Source: an uncultured Eubacteriales bacterium (GTDB lineage Bacteria > Bacillota > Clostridia > Peptostreptococcales > Anaerovoracaceae). From it: a stretch of DNA of 63,740 bases. Shown here one piece after another: positions 41,690 through 51,298 of this stretch. Position numbers and translations under genes: made by a program. The DNA lies in the NCBI GenBank assembly GCA_902790905.1, contig CADATO010000009.1:1-63740 (forward strand), read 5' to 3'. Each line of letters opens with the position of its first letter. Positions within the stretch are counted from its first letter, which is position 1. A model generated the notes under the pieces. That model was not told the origin of the DNA. It saw nothing but the letters and a program-made list of their open reading frames with translations, and ran no database searches.

Positions 41690-42704
41690 GAAAAAAGCGG
41701 CGGAAGCCGAAGCGGCTGCGGCAGCAGAACGGCGTGCACAGGAACCGAAGGACGGGCTGATTGCACCCGCGAATATCCCGCTGGATGAGGACGGCGATCC
41801 GATCAGACGGGAAAAAGTCCTGCTGTTTTACAATCCCTATTCGGGCAACGGACTGTTCAAGAACAACCTGGATCTGATCATCGAGCGTTTTCAGGCGAAC
41901 GGGTTTCAGGTCACACCGGTCCGGGCGGCAGAAGGGTATCCGCTGGAAAAGGCCTTTGAAGAAATGCAGGTCTCGAATTACCGGCTGATCATCGCAGCCG
42001 GCGGCGACGGGACGATCAACGTGTGCGTCAATGCGATGATCAAGAACAACATCGATCTGCCGCTCGCGATCTTCCCTTCGGGGACGGCGAACGACTTCGC
42101 GTATTACTTCGACATCCCGGAGCGTATCGAAGACATGGTAGACGTGGCGATGGGCAATCACTTCACGTATGCGGACGTCGGCGTCTGCAACGGCCGCCAC
42201 TTCATCAATGTCGCGGCGCTCGGGTCTCTCGTTGACGTCAGCCAGAAGACAGACCCCAACCTGAAAAACACGCTGGGCGTGCTGTCGTATTACATGAAGG
42301 GGGCCAGCGAGATCGTCAATCTCAAACCGCTGCCTGTAACACTGACAACACCCGATAAAGTATACGATGAAAAAATGCTGTTCATGGTCGTTATGAACGG
42401 CAAATCCGCCGGCGGATTCAAGCATATCTCGCCGGATGCCGAGATCAACGACGGCAAGCTGAACGTCTACCTGTTCAGGAATATGCCGATCTTCGAACTC
42501 GGGCCGCTTTTCTTCGATGTCCTGCAGGGCAGACACGGGCAGAGCAAGAAGGTCCTGACGTTCACGACGGAGGAGCTCACGATCGAGTCGCCCGTAGACA
42601 TCTCGACGGATGTCGACGGCGAGCATGGGGAAAAACTGCCGCTGCACTTCTCGGTCCTGCACAACAAACTCAGGATCATGACGTCGGAGCACGTGCATAA
42701 ATAG
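41664..42704 (+). CDS. Diacylglycerol kinase-family lipid kinase (YegS/DagK type)
   Basis: A 346-aa cytosolic lipid kinase. After an Ala/Glu-rich charged N-terminal extension of about 48 residues, the catalytic domain has VLLFYNPYSGNG, IIAAGGDGTINVCVNA (GGDGT nucleotide loop) and FPSGTANDFAYYF. The C-terminal domain has MVVMNGKSAGGFKHISPDAEINDGKL. Substrate is probably diacylglycerol, fitting the phospholipid genes plsX, plsY and gpsA nearby; sphingolipid or other lipids are possible. It overlaps folC by 26 bp. The start follows AAGGAG by about ten bases. Confidence 0.9.
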   Translation: MAIFGRRSEKKAAEAEAAAAAERRAQEPKDGLIAPANIPLDEDGDPIRREKVLLFYNPYSGNGLFKNNLDLIIERFQANGFQVTPVRAAEGYPLEKAFEEMQVSNYRLIIAAGGDGTINVCVNAMIKNNIDLPLAIFPSGTANDFAYYFDIPERIEDMVDVAMGNHFTYADVGVCNGRHFINVAALGSLVDVSQKTDPNLKNTLGVLSYYMKGASEIVNLKPLPVTLTTPDKVYDEKMLFMVVMNGKSAGGFKHISPDAEINDGKLNVYLFRNMPIFELGPLFFDVLQGRHGQSKKVLTFTTEELTIESPVDISTDVDGEHGEKLPLHFSVLHNKLRIMTSEHVHK

Positions 42705-42761
42705 ACAGCACGCGCGGCATCGGTAAACGTATCGTTCGCATAATGGAGGCATGTGGACAGA

Positions 42762-43796
42762 ATGAAGATCATAGTCGATGGAATGGGCGGTGACAATGCC
42801 CCGCAGGCAGTTGTACAGGGCGCTGTGGAGGCTGCAAAGCTGATCGAACACGAGATCGTACTCGTGGGCGATGAACAGAAGCTGCAGGAAGAACTGGCTG
42901 CAAACGGATATCAGGTAAATGATCCGAAACAGGGAAAGATCTCGGTGGTGCATGCCTCGGAGGTCATTCTGAACGAGGACAGCCCGGTCAAGGCGGTCCG
43001 CACAAAGAAAGACAGTTCGATGGTGCGCGGCATCCGCATGGTCAAAGAAGGGGAAGGTGACCTGTTCATCTCGGCCGGCAACACCGGCGCGCTGATGGCG
43101 GGCTCGCTGTTCAATCTGGGCCGCATTCCCGGTATCGACAGACCGGCGATCGCGTGCATCTATCCGATCATGACGCAGGAACCGGCACTCCTTGTCGATG
43201 CCGGCGCCAACGCAGAGTGCAAACCGAACAACCTGCTCGAGTTCGGCATCATGGGCAGCATCTATATGGAGCGCGTCCTGGGGCGGAAAAATCCGCGCGT
43301 CGGGCTCGTCAACAACGGGACCGAGGAAGGCAAGGGCACAACGCTGACCAAGGCGGCGCACGAGATGCTGGAGAAGAGCTCGCAGATCAACTTCGTCGGC
43401 AACGTGGAAGCGCGGGAAGTGCCGCACGGCGTCTGCGACATCATCGTCTGCGACGGGTTTGTCGGCAATGCGATCCTGAAGCTGACCGAAGGCTTTGCGC
43501 TGGCGGTTCTCAAACTGCTCAAGCAGAAATTCACAGAAGGCACCAGAGCCAAGGCCGGTGCGCTGCTGCTGAAGAATAAAATGTATGAACTCAAAGGGGA
43601 GTTTGACTACTCCGAGTACGGCGGCGCGCCGTTCCTCGGGGTACGCGGCTCGGTGATCAAGATGCATGGCTCTTCCAACGCCAATGCCGTCAAGAACACC
43701 ATCCTCAAGGGGATCCCCTATGCGGAGAACCGCGTGGTCGAGACGATCGAAAGCGCGGTCCTCGAGATCGAGGAGATCGTGAACAGTGAAGATTGA
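42762..43796 (+). CDS. plsX: Phosphate acyltransferase PlsX
   Basis: Makes acyl-phosphate from acyl-ACP for phosphatidic acid synthesis, feeding PlsY (encoded at 50609). The 344-aa protein starts with the family hallmark IIVDGMGGDNAP and includes SAGNTGALMAGSLF, DAGANAECKP, NNGTEEGKG and VCDGFVGNAILKLTEG. The start at 42762 matches the family; a GTG three codons upstream (42753) is closer to the GGAGG and cannot be excluded. plsX is usually followed by acpP and rnc; here acpP is absent and rnc overlaps by 11 bp. Confidence 0.94.
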   Translation: MKIIVDGMGGDNAPQAVVQGAVEAAKLIEHEIVLVGDEQKLQEELAANGYQVNDPKQGKISVVHASEVILNEDSPVKAVRTKKDSSMVRGIRMVKEGEGDLFISAGNTGALMAGSLFNLGRIPGIDRPAIACIYPIMTQEPALLVDAGANAECKPNNLLEFGIMGSIYMERVLGRKNPRVGLVNNGTEEGKGTTLTKAAHEMLEKSSQINFVGNVEAREVPHGVCDIIVCDGFVGNAILKLTEGFALAVLKLLKQKFTEGTRAKAGALLLKNKMYELKGEFDYSEYGGAPFLGVRGSVIKMHGSSNANAVKNTILKGIPYAENRVVETIESAVLEIEEIVNSED

Positions 43797-44550
43797 TCAG
43801 AACGATGCTTGCCGCCCGGACACCGGCGCGGCAGCCGACGCGAAGGCACTCGCAGGGCGCCTTGGCGTCGACTTTGCGGATGAGGGCCTGCTGCTGCAGG
43901 CGGTGACGCACAGTTCCTATACGATGGAGCACGAACGCCCCCGGGCCTTCTGCAACGAACGGCTGGAGTTCCTGGGAGACGCGTTCTTTGATGCGGTCAT
44001 CGGAGAGGCGCTCTATGAGCGGCTGCCCGATGAGGAGGAAGGACGCCTGACCAAACTGCGGGCGATGATTGTCTGCGAGCAATCGCTCTATGAGATCGGC
44101 ATGCAGCTTGGCATCGGCGAGGTGCTGCGGCTCGGGCACGGAGAGGAAATGTCCGGCGGCAGGCAGCGCCGGTCGCTCATCGCAGATGCGGTGGAGGCGA
44201 TCATCGGTGCCATGTACCTCGACCGGGGCTATGAGACGGTGCGCAGGACGGTCCTGCATCTGTTCGCGGACCGGATCGAGGATGCCATAGCAGGCAGGAT
44301 CGTGCAGGACTACAAGTCGGCCTATCAGGAGCAGCTGCAGGCGCACGGCCATGCAGAGATCCACTACCAGGTGGTGCACGAAGAAGGGCCTGACCACAAT
44401 AAGAAGTTTTATGTAGATGTTGAGGTGAACGGTCAGGTGACCGGCCACGGCACAGGTCATTCCAAAAAAGAAGCGGAACAGGCGGCAGCCAGGGACGCAT
44501 TGGGAAGCGCACAGGGCGATTCCTTAAGAAAGGCAGAACATGTTTTTTAA
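43786..44550 (+). CDS. rnc: Ribonuclease III
   Basis: Double-strand-specific endonuclease for rRNA and mRNA processing. The 254-aa protein has the catalytic domain with NERLEFLGDAFFDAVIGE (metal-binding acids), ADAVEAIIGAMYLD (second acidic set) and a C-terminal dsRBD (about 178-245, DYKSAYQEQLQ and SKKEAEQAAARDAL). It starts with GTG inside the plsX 3' end (11-bp overlap) and overlaps smc by 11 bp. The gene order rnc-smc-ftsY is the classic Firmicutes arrangement. Confidence 0.96.
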   Translation: MKIDQNDACRPDTGAAADAKALAGRLGVDFADEGLLLQAVTHSSYTMEHERPRAFCNERLEFLGDAFFDAVIGEALYERLPDEEEGRLTKLRAMIVCEQSLYEIGMQLGIGEVLRLGHGEEMSGGRQRRSLIADAVEAIIGAMYLDRGYETVRRTVLHLFADRIEDAIAGRIVQDYKSAYQEQLQAHGHAEIHYQVVHEEGPDHNKKFYVDVEVNGQVTGHGTGHSKKEAEQAAARDALGSAQGDSLRKAEHVF

Positions 44551-47500
44551 ACGGATCGAAATACACGGATTCAAATCATTTGCAGAACCGGTTATCATCG
44601 AGTTCGACCGCGGCATCACCTGCGTGGTTGGACCGAACGGCAGCGGCAAGAGCAACATCTGCGATGCGATCCGCTGGGTCCTCGGTGCACAGAGCGCCAA
44701 GGCGCTGCGTGGCGATAAGATGGAAGACGTCATATTCTCCGGCACAGCGGCCAGAAAGTCCCGCGGCATGGCGGAGGTCACGCTCGTCATCGACAACGAG
44801 GACGGGGCGCTGCCGATCGACTATAAAGAAGTTGCGATCACGCGCCGGATGTACCGGTCGGGCGAAAGCGAATACCTGATCAACAACGCGCGCTGCCGCA
44901 TGAAGGACATCCGCGAGCTGATCATGGATACCGGCATCGGTGTGGAAGGGTATTCCATCATCGGCCAGGGCAAGATCAGCGATATCATCAGCAACAATAC
45001 GGAAAGCATCCGCGAGATCCTGGAGGAGACCGCGGGGATCGTCATGTACCGGAGCCGCAAGGCCGAGGCGGAGAGAAAGCTCAAGAACGCCACGGACAAC
45101 ATGGACCGCGTCAACGACATCATCGGCGAGATCGAGGGCCGCATCGACGGGCTGAAGGAAGACAGCGAAAAGGCGACGGAGTACCTGGCTCTGCGCGACC
45201 GTCACAAGGAACTCGAGATCAACATCACGCTGAAGAATATCGAGAACATCCAGCTCAAGGCGGAGGAGTACAAGGACGACGTCAAACAACTGGCCGAGAA
45301 GATCGAAGCACAGGAATCGCAGCGCGGCGCCATCGCCGAAAAGCTGGCTGCACGCGACAGACGCCGCGAGCAGATCGACGCGGATCTGGAGGAAGGCCGG
45401 GCGCATGAACTGGCGCTGACCGAAGAACTCAACGTGCTGCGCGGCAAGCAGGAGCTCGATGCCCAGAAGATCGTCCAGCTGACGCAGAACAGAACGCGGC
45501 TCGAAGACGAGATCCGCGATTTTGGCGAACGTGCGGAACGGGAAAAAGAGAATGCCGCATCGCTGGAAGAGGAGCGTGCCGGAGTGCATGCCAAGCTGGC
45601 ATCGCTGCGCGCCGATCTGGAAAAAGCCATCGCGGAGAACGCCGTGAAGAACGGGGACGTGGCCGCCATGGCAGCAGCGCTCGACGAGAAGAAGAACGGA
45701 CTGTTCCAGATCCAGAACACCATCGCGCGCAAGCAGGCTGAGATCTACAGCATGGACGGGCTCAAGGAAACGCTCCGCCGGCGCAAAGAAGTCGTTCTTG
45801 CGGAAGAAGAAAGGGAAGGCGTTTCCTCCGACGTCAGCGAACAGACCAAGAAGGAAGCGGAAGAAGCCTTCCGCGTCCTGAACGAAAAAGAAGAAGCGCA
45901 GAAGGCCGCGAATATCGCGGTCGCTGAAAAACGCGGCAGCCTGACCGCCAAAGAGAGCGGCTGCCTCTTCGACGTCTCTGCAAAGCGGGTCCGTTACGGC
46001 GAACTCACGGCGCGCAAAAGAGCGCTCGAGGAGATGCAGGCAGCGTACGAGGGCTTTGGCGGCGCTGTCAAATTCATCATGGGCGAACATCTTGCAGGGG
46101 TCCACGGCGTGGTCGCGGATCTGATCGAGGTGCCGAAGGGCTACGAAACAGCCATTGAGACCGCACTCGGCAGCGCCCTGCAGAATGTCGTCTGCGAAGA
46201 TGATGCGACGGCGAAAAAGGCGGTCGGCCTGCTTAAGAAAAACAATGCGGGACGTCTGACGTTCCTGCCTGTCCGGTCGATCCGTGCACGCGATCTGAGA
46301 GCGGACAGAAAGGCGGAGAACGCCCCCGGCTTCAAAGGATACGGAACGGACAATGTCCGTTTTGACGAACAATACCGGACGATCATGGAGTACCTGCTGG
46401 GGAACGTGATCATCGTCGACGATATGGACCACGCGGTCGCCATGTCCAAGGTCATGGAGTCCCGCGCCAGACTGGTCACCCTCGACGGGGAGATCATCAA
46501 TGCGGCGGGCGCGATCACCGGCGGCCGGTACAAACACAAGAGCACCAATATCTTCGAACGCAAGAACGAGATCACAGCGCTGGAGGAGCGGATCGCAGCG
46601 GCAAAGGCCGAGGCGGACAAGGCCGAACAGGCGCTCGAAGACGTGCGCGCGGAGCGTGACCAGCTGGCCAAAGAGCTGGAAGACGGGCAGGCGGCGCTGT
46701 CTTCGCTGCGCGTAGAGCGATTCAATAAGCAGAATGAGATCCGTGCGATCGAGCAGGCGCTCAAGGAAATGATGTCCGGCAGCGAACGCCGGCAGAAAGA
46801 ACTCGCCAGCATTGCCGAGGAAGAGCGCAAAGCCGACGAACTCGTGGTGCAGGGCAACCTTGACATCGAAAAACTGGGCGAAGAGAAGAAGGTCAAAGAG
46901 GCCGAAATCGAAAAAGACCAGGCGGCGTACGAGGTCAGACGGCGCGAAGTCCAGAAGGACAGCGATGCCATCACCGAGGCCAGGATCGCCGTCACCGCAC
47001 AGGAGAGCGAGGTCAGCAAGATCGATGCGGTCGCCGAGCGGATCGACAGCGCGATCAGAGAATACGAAGGGCGCAAGGCAGCGCGGGAAGATGAACTGCA
47101 GCGGCAGGAGAAAGAGCTCGAACGCCTCACACAGGGGCAGGAAGACGACTCTGCGCCGATCAGGGAAAAGGAATCGCAAAAGCAGGCCGTTCGCGAAACA
47201 CTCGACCTGCTGGCAAAAGAAAAAGAAGAACTCCTGGCTGCGATCGAAGCGGAGACCGCGGAGCGCGATGAAGCGGACCGCGCACAGACCGCCCTGCAGG
47301 ACCAGAAATACGAACTGGAGATCAAGATGGCACGCCAGGATACCCAGCTCGAGAACGCCAAGGAAAAACTTTGGGACGAATTCGAGGTTTCCTATCTGCA
47401 GGCGATCGAATTCAAAAAGCAGGATTTCGTTATGTCTTCCGCGGTCAAGGAAAACCGCGAGATCAAAGGCCGCCTGAAGGAACTCGGAGAGGTCAACGTC

Positions 47501-48103
47501 GGTGCGATCCAGGAATACGCACAGGTCAAAGAACGGTACGACTTCCTGACCGGACAGCGGGAGGATATCACCACATCCATGGATGAACTCAACGGGATCA
47601 TCCGCGATATGGACAAGATCATCCGCTCGCGCTTCAAGTCCAGCTTCGATCAGGTGGTCGAGAATTTCGAGAGCGTCTTCCGTGAACTGTACGGCGGCGG
47701 ACATGCGACCATCACGCTGGCGGACAAGGACGATCCGTTCGACAGCGAGATCGAGATCAGCGCGCAGCCGCCCGGCAAGCAGCTCAAGCACATCAACCTG
47801 ATGTCCGGCGGTGAGAAGACCATGACCGCGATCGCGCTCATGTTCGCAGTGCTGAAGACCAAGCCCACACCGTGCTGCATCCTCGACGAGATCGAGGCGG
47901 CGCTCGATGACCGCAACCTGGAGATCTTCGGCGAGTATCTGCAGAAGTTCGAGGGCGTGCAGTTCACCCTGATCACCCACCAGAAAGCCACGATGGAACA
48001 CGCCGATGTGATGTACGGCATCACCATGCCGGAGAGCGGCGTTTCGAGAGTCTATTCCCTGAAGATGGAAGATAAACCTGAGGAGACCAGCCATGCTGTT
48101 TAG
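44540..48103 (+). CDS. smc: Chromosome partition protein SMC
   Basis: Structural maintenance of chromosomes ATPase, 1187 aa, acting with ScpA and ScpB in chromosome organisation. The N-terminal head has Walker A GPNGSGKSN (32-40). Two long coiled coils (about 165-500 and 670-1020) flank the hinge (about 515-640), which contains GFGGAVKFIMGEHLAGVHGV. The C-terminal head has LMSGGEKTMTAIALMFA and Walker B CCILDEIEAALDDRN. All core motifs are present and length is normal. It overlaps rnc and ftsY by 11 bp each. The sense frame almost entirely lacks TTA, CTA and TCA codons, which explains a spurious long antisense frame. Confidence 0.97.
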   Translation: MFFKRIEIHGFKSFAEPVIIEFDRGITCVVGPNGSGKSNICDAIRWVLGAQSAKALRGDKMEDVIFSGTAARKSRGMAEVTLVIDNEDGALPIDYKEVAITRRMYRSGESEYLINNARCRMKDIRELIMDTGIGVEGYSIIGQGKISDIISNNTESIREILEETAGIVMYRSRKAEAERKLKNATDNMDRVNDIIGEIEGRIDGLKEDSEKATEYLALRDRHKELEINITLKNIENIQLKAEEYKDDVKQLAEKIEAQESQRGAIAEKLAARDRRREQIDADLEEGRAHELALTEELNVLRGKQELDAQKIVQLTQNRTRLEDEIRDFGERAEREKENAASLEEERAGVHAKLASLRADLEKAIAENAVKNGDVAAMAAALDEKKNGLFQIQNTIARKQAEIYSMDGLKETLRRRKEVVLAEEEREGVSSDVSEQTKKEAEEAFRVLNEKEEAQKAANIAVAEKRGSLTAKESGCLFDVSAKRVRYGELTARKRALEEMQAAYEGFGGAVKFIMGEHLAGVHGVVADLIEVPKGYETAIETALGSALQNVVCEDDATAKKAVGLLKKNNAGRLTFLPVRSIRARDLRADRKAENAPGFKGYGTDNVRFDEQYRTIMEYLLGNVIIVDDMDHAVAMSKVMESRARLVTLDGEIINAAGAITGGRYKHKSTNIFERKNEITALEERIAAAKAEADKAEQALEDVRAERDQLAKELEDGQAALSSLRVERFNKQNEIRAIEQALKEMMSGSERRQKELASIAEEERKADELVVQGNLDIEKLGEEKKVKEAEIEKDQAAYEVRRREVQKDSDAITEARIAVTAQESEVSKIDAVAERIDSAIREYEGRKAAREDELQRQEKELERLTQGQEDDSAPIREKESQKQAVRETLDLLAKEKEELLAAIEAETAERDEADRAQTALQDQKYELEIKMARQDTQLENAKEKLWDEFEVSYLQAIEFKKQDFVMSSAVKENREIKGRLKELGEVNVGAIQEYAQVKERYDFLTGQREDITTSMDELNGIIRDMDKIIRSRFKSSFDQVVENFESVFRELYGGGHATITLADKDDPFDSEIEISAQPPGKQLKHINLMSGGEKTMTAIALMFAVLKTKPTPCCILDEIEAALDDRNLEIFGEYLQKFEGVQFTLITHQKATMEHADVMYGITMPESGVSRVYSLKMEDKPEETSHAV

Positions 48104-49274
48104 AAGAAAGACAAAAAAAGAAACCGCACCGCCGCAGGAGCAGGTCACAACGTTTGCGCCTGAAGAGGCGGTATCCGCAGAGGAACTCGCTGCGCTGGGC
48201 ATTGAGCCCGACGAGCAGACGCTTCCCGCAGAGCCGGCAGAAGAGGCATCGCCAGCGCCGGAAGAAACCGTGATGCCAGAGCCGGCAGAAGAGGAAACGC
48301 CTGTGCAGGAAGAAACCGCTCCTGCGGAAGAGGAACAGTTGCCGGAAGAGCCCGCAGCAGCCCCTGTGCCGGAAACACCGGCCGAACAGCCGAAGATGAC
48401 GTTCTTCGGCAGCCTCGGCAAGCGCATCCGCGACGCCATGGGCGGCGGGGAAGACCTGACCGATGATTTCTTCGAAGAAATGGAAGAGATCTTCATCACG
48501 TCTGATATCGGGATGGATACGACCGTGGAGCTCGTTCAGACGATGCAGCTGGTCGCTAAGTATGACCATATCCGCAAAGTCAACAAGATGAAGGACGTCA
48601 TCAAGAAGGCCATCATGGCCAGAGTCGACAAGGGCGACCGTCATAAGATGTCGGAGAAGATGCCGCTGATCATCCTGATGATCGGCATCAACGGCGGCGG
48701 CAAGACGACCACGATCGGCAAACTGGGTGCCAAGTACCTGAGGGAAGGGAAATCTGTTCTGTTCGTGGCGGGCGATACATTCCGCGCCGCGGCCGGCGAG
48801 CAGCTCGCGATCTGGGCGGACCGCGCCGGTATCCCCATGATCAGCCATGCGGAAGGCGCCGACCCGTCGGCTGTCCTGTACGACGGTCTCGAGGCGGCCA
48901 AGGCGCGCGGTACCGATGTGATCATCTGCGACACCGCCGGCCGTCTGCAGAACAAGAAAAACCTGATGGCGGAGCTCGAGAAGATGAACCGCATCATCGA
49001 CAAGCAATATCCGGAAGCGTCCAGAGAGACACTGCTCGTGCTGGATGCGACCACCGGCAAGAACGCGATCTCCCAGGTCGAACAGTTCGGCGATGTCGCT
49101 GCGCTCACTGGCGTTGTCATCACCAAGCTGGACGGCACGGCCAAGGGCGGTATCGCCATTACCATCGCGGACCAGTTCGATCTTCCGATTAAGTTCATCG
49201 GTGTCGGCGAAGGCATCAATGACCTGCGGGAGTTTGATCCGGCCGCATTCGTAGGAGGAATCTTCGATGAGTAA
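48093..49274 (+). CDS. ftsY: Signal recognition particle receptor FtsY
   Basis: SRP receptor GTPase delivering nascent membrane proteins to SecYEG. The 393-aa protein has an acidic, Pro/Glu/Ala-rich N-terminal A domain (about 1-100) and the NG domain. G1 is GINGGGKTTTIGKLG (about 195-209), then DTFRAAAGEQL, DTAGRLQNKKNLM (G3) and TKLDGTAKGG (G4), ending in PIKFIGVGEGINDLREFDP. It overlaps smc by 11 bp and der by 8 bp, so smc-ftsY-der appear to be one translationally coupled run. Confidence 0.97.
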   Translation: MLFRRKTKKETAPPQEQVTTFAPEEAVSAEELAALGIEPDEQTLPAEPAEEASPAPEETVMPEPAEEETPVQEETAPAEEEQLPEEPAAAPVPETPAEQPKMTFFGSLGKRIRDAMGGGEDLTDDFFEEMEEIFITSDIGMDTTVELVQTMQLVAKYDHIRKVNKMKDVIKKAIMARVDKGDRHKMSEKMPLIILMIGINGGGKTTTIGKLGAKYLREGKSVLFVAGDTFRAAAGEQLAIWADRAGIPMISHAEGADPSAVLYDGLEAAKARGTDVIICDTAGRLQNKKNLMAELEKMNRIIDKQYPEASRETLLVLDATTGKNAISQVEQFGDVAALTGVVITKLDGTAKGGIAITIADQFDLPIKFIGVGEGINDLREFDPAAFVGGIFDE

Positions 49275-50592
49275 ACCCGTAGTTGCCGTCGTCGGCAGAC
49301 CGAACGTCGGCAAATCGACATTTTTCAATAAGATCATCGGGCGGCGGGTCTCCATCGTGGAGGACACGCCCGGTGTGACAAGAGACCGCATTTATGCGGA
49401 GGCGGAGTGGAACGGGATCAACTTCGGTCTGATCGACACGGGCGGCATCGAGCCCGCCAACGAGGAAATCATCCCGTCCAAGATGCGCCAGCAGGCCGAG
49501 ATCGCCATCGACATGGCCGATGTGGTCCTGTTCATGGTAGACGGCAAAGAAGGTCTGACGAACGCCGATCATGAGGTGGCGGAGATCCTGCGCCGCAGAG
49601 CGGAGCGGGTCATCCTTGTCGTCAACAAGATCGACACCTATCAGATGCCGGATGATTTTTATGATTTCTATGAGCTTGGACTTGGAGAGCCGATCGCGAT
49701 CTCCGCAGCCAATATGCTGAATTTCGGCGACCTGCTTGACGAGATCGTCAGATTCTTCCCGGAGGGGGAGAGTGAAGAAGATGAAGACGTCATCAAGATT
49801 GCCGTCATCGGCAAGCCGAACGTCGGCAAGTCCTCGATCGTCAATGAGATCCTCGGGGAAGAGCGCGTGATTGTTTCGCCGATCGCGGGCACGACGCGTG
49901 ACAGCATCGACTCGCCTTTTGAAAAGGACGGCGAGAAGTATCTGCTGATCGACACGGCCGGCATCCGTCGCCGCAGCAAGGTCAATGATGACATTGAAAA
50001 ATACAGCGTGATCCGTGCGGTCGCAGCGATTGAGCGGGCGGATGTCTGCCTGCTGATGATCGACGGGGCGGAGGGCATCTCCGATCAGGACAAAAGGATC
50101 GCCGGGATCGCCCACGAGTCGGGCAAGGGCGTCATCATCGCCGTCAACAAGTGGGATCTGGTCGAGAAGGAAACCAACACGATGCGCGATTACAAACAGC
50201 GCATCTACAAAGAATTCCCGTTCATGCCCTATGCGGTCGTTCTGTTTATCTCGGTGCTCAAGCACCAGCGCGTCGGACAGGTCCTCGACGCAGCCAGGGC
50301 GGTGGCGGAAAACCGTGCGATGCGCGTCCCGACGGGCAAACTCAACAGCCTGCTCCAGGATGCGGTCATGATGAAACAGCCACCGTCGGACAAGGGCAAG
50401 CGGCTTAAGATCTACTATGTGACACAGGTGGGCGTGAAGCCGCCGCTGTTCTCATTCCAGATCAACAAACGCGACCTGATGCATTTCTCGTACTCCAGAT
50501 ATCTGGAGAATAAGATCCGCGAAGCGTTCGGCTTTGAGGGCACACCGGTCAAGTTCGTCTTCCGCGAAAAAGGCGAGAAGGACGAGCTGTAG
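49267..50592 (+). CDS. der: Ribosome biogenesis GTPase Der (EngA)
   Basis: Double-GTPase needed for 50S maturation. The 441-aa protein has two G domains: GRPNVGKST, DTGGIEP and NKIDTY in the first (1-165); GKPNVGKSS, DTAGIRRRSK and NKWDLV in the second (about 177-345). A C-terminal KH-like domain follows (YVTQVGVKPPLFSFQINK). Strongly conserved. It overlaps ftsY by 8 bp, and plsY follows after 16 bp, continuing the operon. Confidence 0.97.
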   Translation: MSKPVVAVVGRPNVGKSTFFNKIIGRRVSIVEDTPGVTRDRIYAEAEWNGINFGLIDTGGIEPANEEIIPSKMRQQAEIAIDMADVVLFMVDGKEGLTNADHEVAEILRRRAERVILVVNKIDTYQMPDDFYDFYELGLGEPIAISAANMLNFGDLLDEIVRFFPEGESEEDEDVIKIAVIGKPNVGKSSIVNEILGEERVIVSPIAGTTRDSIDSPFEKDGEKYLLIDTAGIRRRSKVNDDIEKYSVIRAVAAIERADVCLLMIDGAEGISDQDKRIAGIAHESGKGVIIAVNKWDLVEKETNTMRDYKQRIYKEFPFMPYAVVLFISVLKHQRVGQVLDAARAVAENRAMRVPTGKLNSLLQDAVMMKQPPSDKGKRLKIYYVTQVGVKPPLFSFQINKRDLMHFSYSRYLENKIREAFGFEGTPVKFVFREKGEKDEL

Positions 50593-50608
50593 GAAGGAGG
50601 CACTGCTT

Positions 50609-51268
50609 ATGTATAGTGAACTGGGCGTAACCGGCCTGGGGATGAGCTCCGTCGCTGTGACGGTCCTCGTCTGCGTGCTGGCCTACCTGCTGGGCAATAT
50701 CTCTCCGTCTATCCTGATCGGCAAGGCGAAGGGCATCGATATCCGTAAGGAAGGCAGCGGCAACCCGGGCACCACCAACACGCTGCGTGTCATGGGAAAG
50801 AAAGCGGCTGTGGTCGTACTGCTGGTAGATATTCTGAAAGGCACGCTGGCGGTTGTACTCGCAGGGGTGCTGTTCGGACAGACCATGGCGATGTATTGCA
50901 CCCTGCTTGTTTTCTGCGGGCATGTCTGGCCGGTGCTGTTCGGTATGCGCGGCGGCAAGGGGGTCGCCACAGCGTTCGGCGCACTGACGGGACTGTACCC
51001 GCCGCTGGGGCTGGGCTGTCTGGCAGTCGTGGTGATCGCGGTCGCGCTCACGCGGTACGTTTCGTTCGGCTCGATCTTCGGTGCGCTGGCAGCGCCGGTG
51101 CTGAGCTTTTTCCTGATCCGGCCGTTCCTGCCGTATGCAGCGATCATGGCCTGCATCGTCATCTGGCGGCACCGCAGCAACATCGTACGGCTGGTGCATC
51201 ACGAAGAATCAAAACTGTCGTTCCATTCGGCCGGCAAAAAAGAAGCAGAAAAGGACGAGGCCGAATAA
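50609..51268 (+). CDS. plsY: Glycerol-3-phosphate acyltransferase PlsY
   Basis: Membrane acyltransferase transferring the acyl group of acyl-phosphate (from PlsX) to glycerol-3-phosphate. The 219-aa protein has about five transmembrane helices and the three family motifs: EGSGNPGTTNTLRVMGKK, GHVWPVLFGMRGGKGVAT and the cytosolic IWRHRSNIVRL near the C-terminus. The start at 50609 follows GGAAGGAGG. The charged C-terminal tail (HHEES to the end) is longer than usual. gpsA, supplying glycerol-3-phosphate, lies 30 bp downstream, as expected for a phospholipid pair. Confidence 0.95.
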   Translation: MYSELGVTGLGMSSVAVTVLVCVLAYLLGNISPSILIGKAKGIDIRKEGSGNPGTTNTLRVMGKKAAVVVLLVDILKGTLAVVLAGVLFGQTMAMYCTLLVFCGHVWPVLFGMRGGKGVATAFGALTGLYPPLGLGCLAVVVIAVALTRYVSFGSIFGALAAPVLSFFLIRPFLPYAAIMACIVIWRHRSNIVRLVHHEESKLSFHSAGKKEAEKDEAE

Positions 51269-51298
51269 GCGCCCCGGTCCATCATGGAGGAAGATACA

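Noticed and set aside
44576-48499. A 1307-codon open frame antisense to smc and part of ftsY
   Set aside because: Same cause: a codon-aligned shadow of a strongly biased sense frame. The protein is low-complexity and unlike any family.
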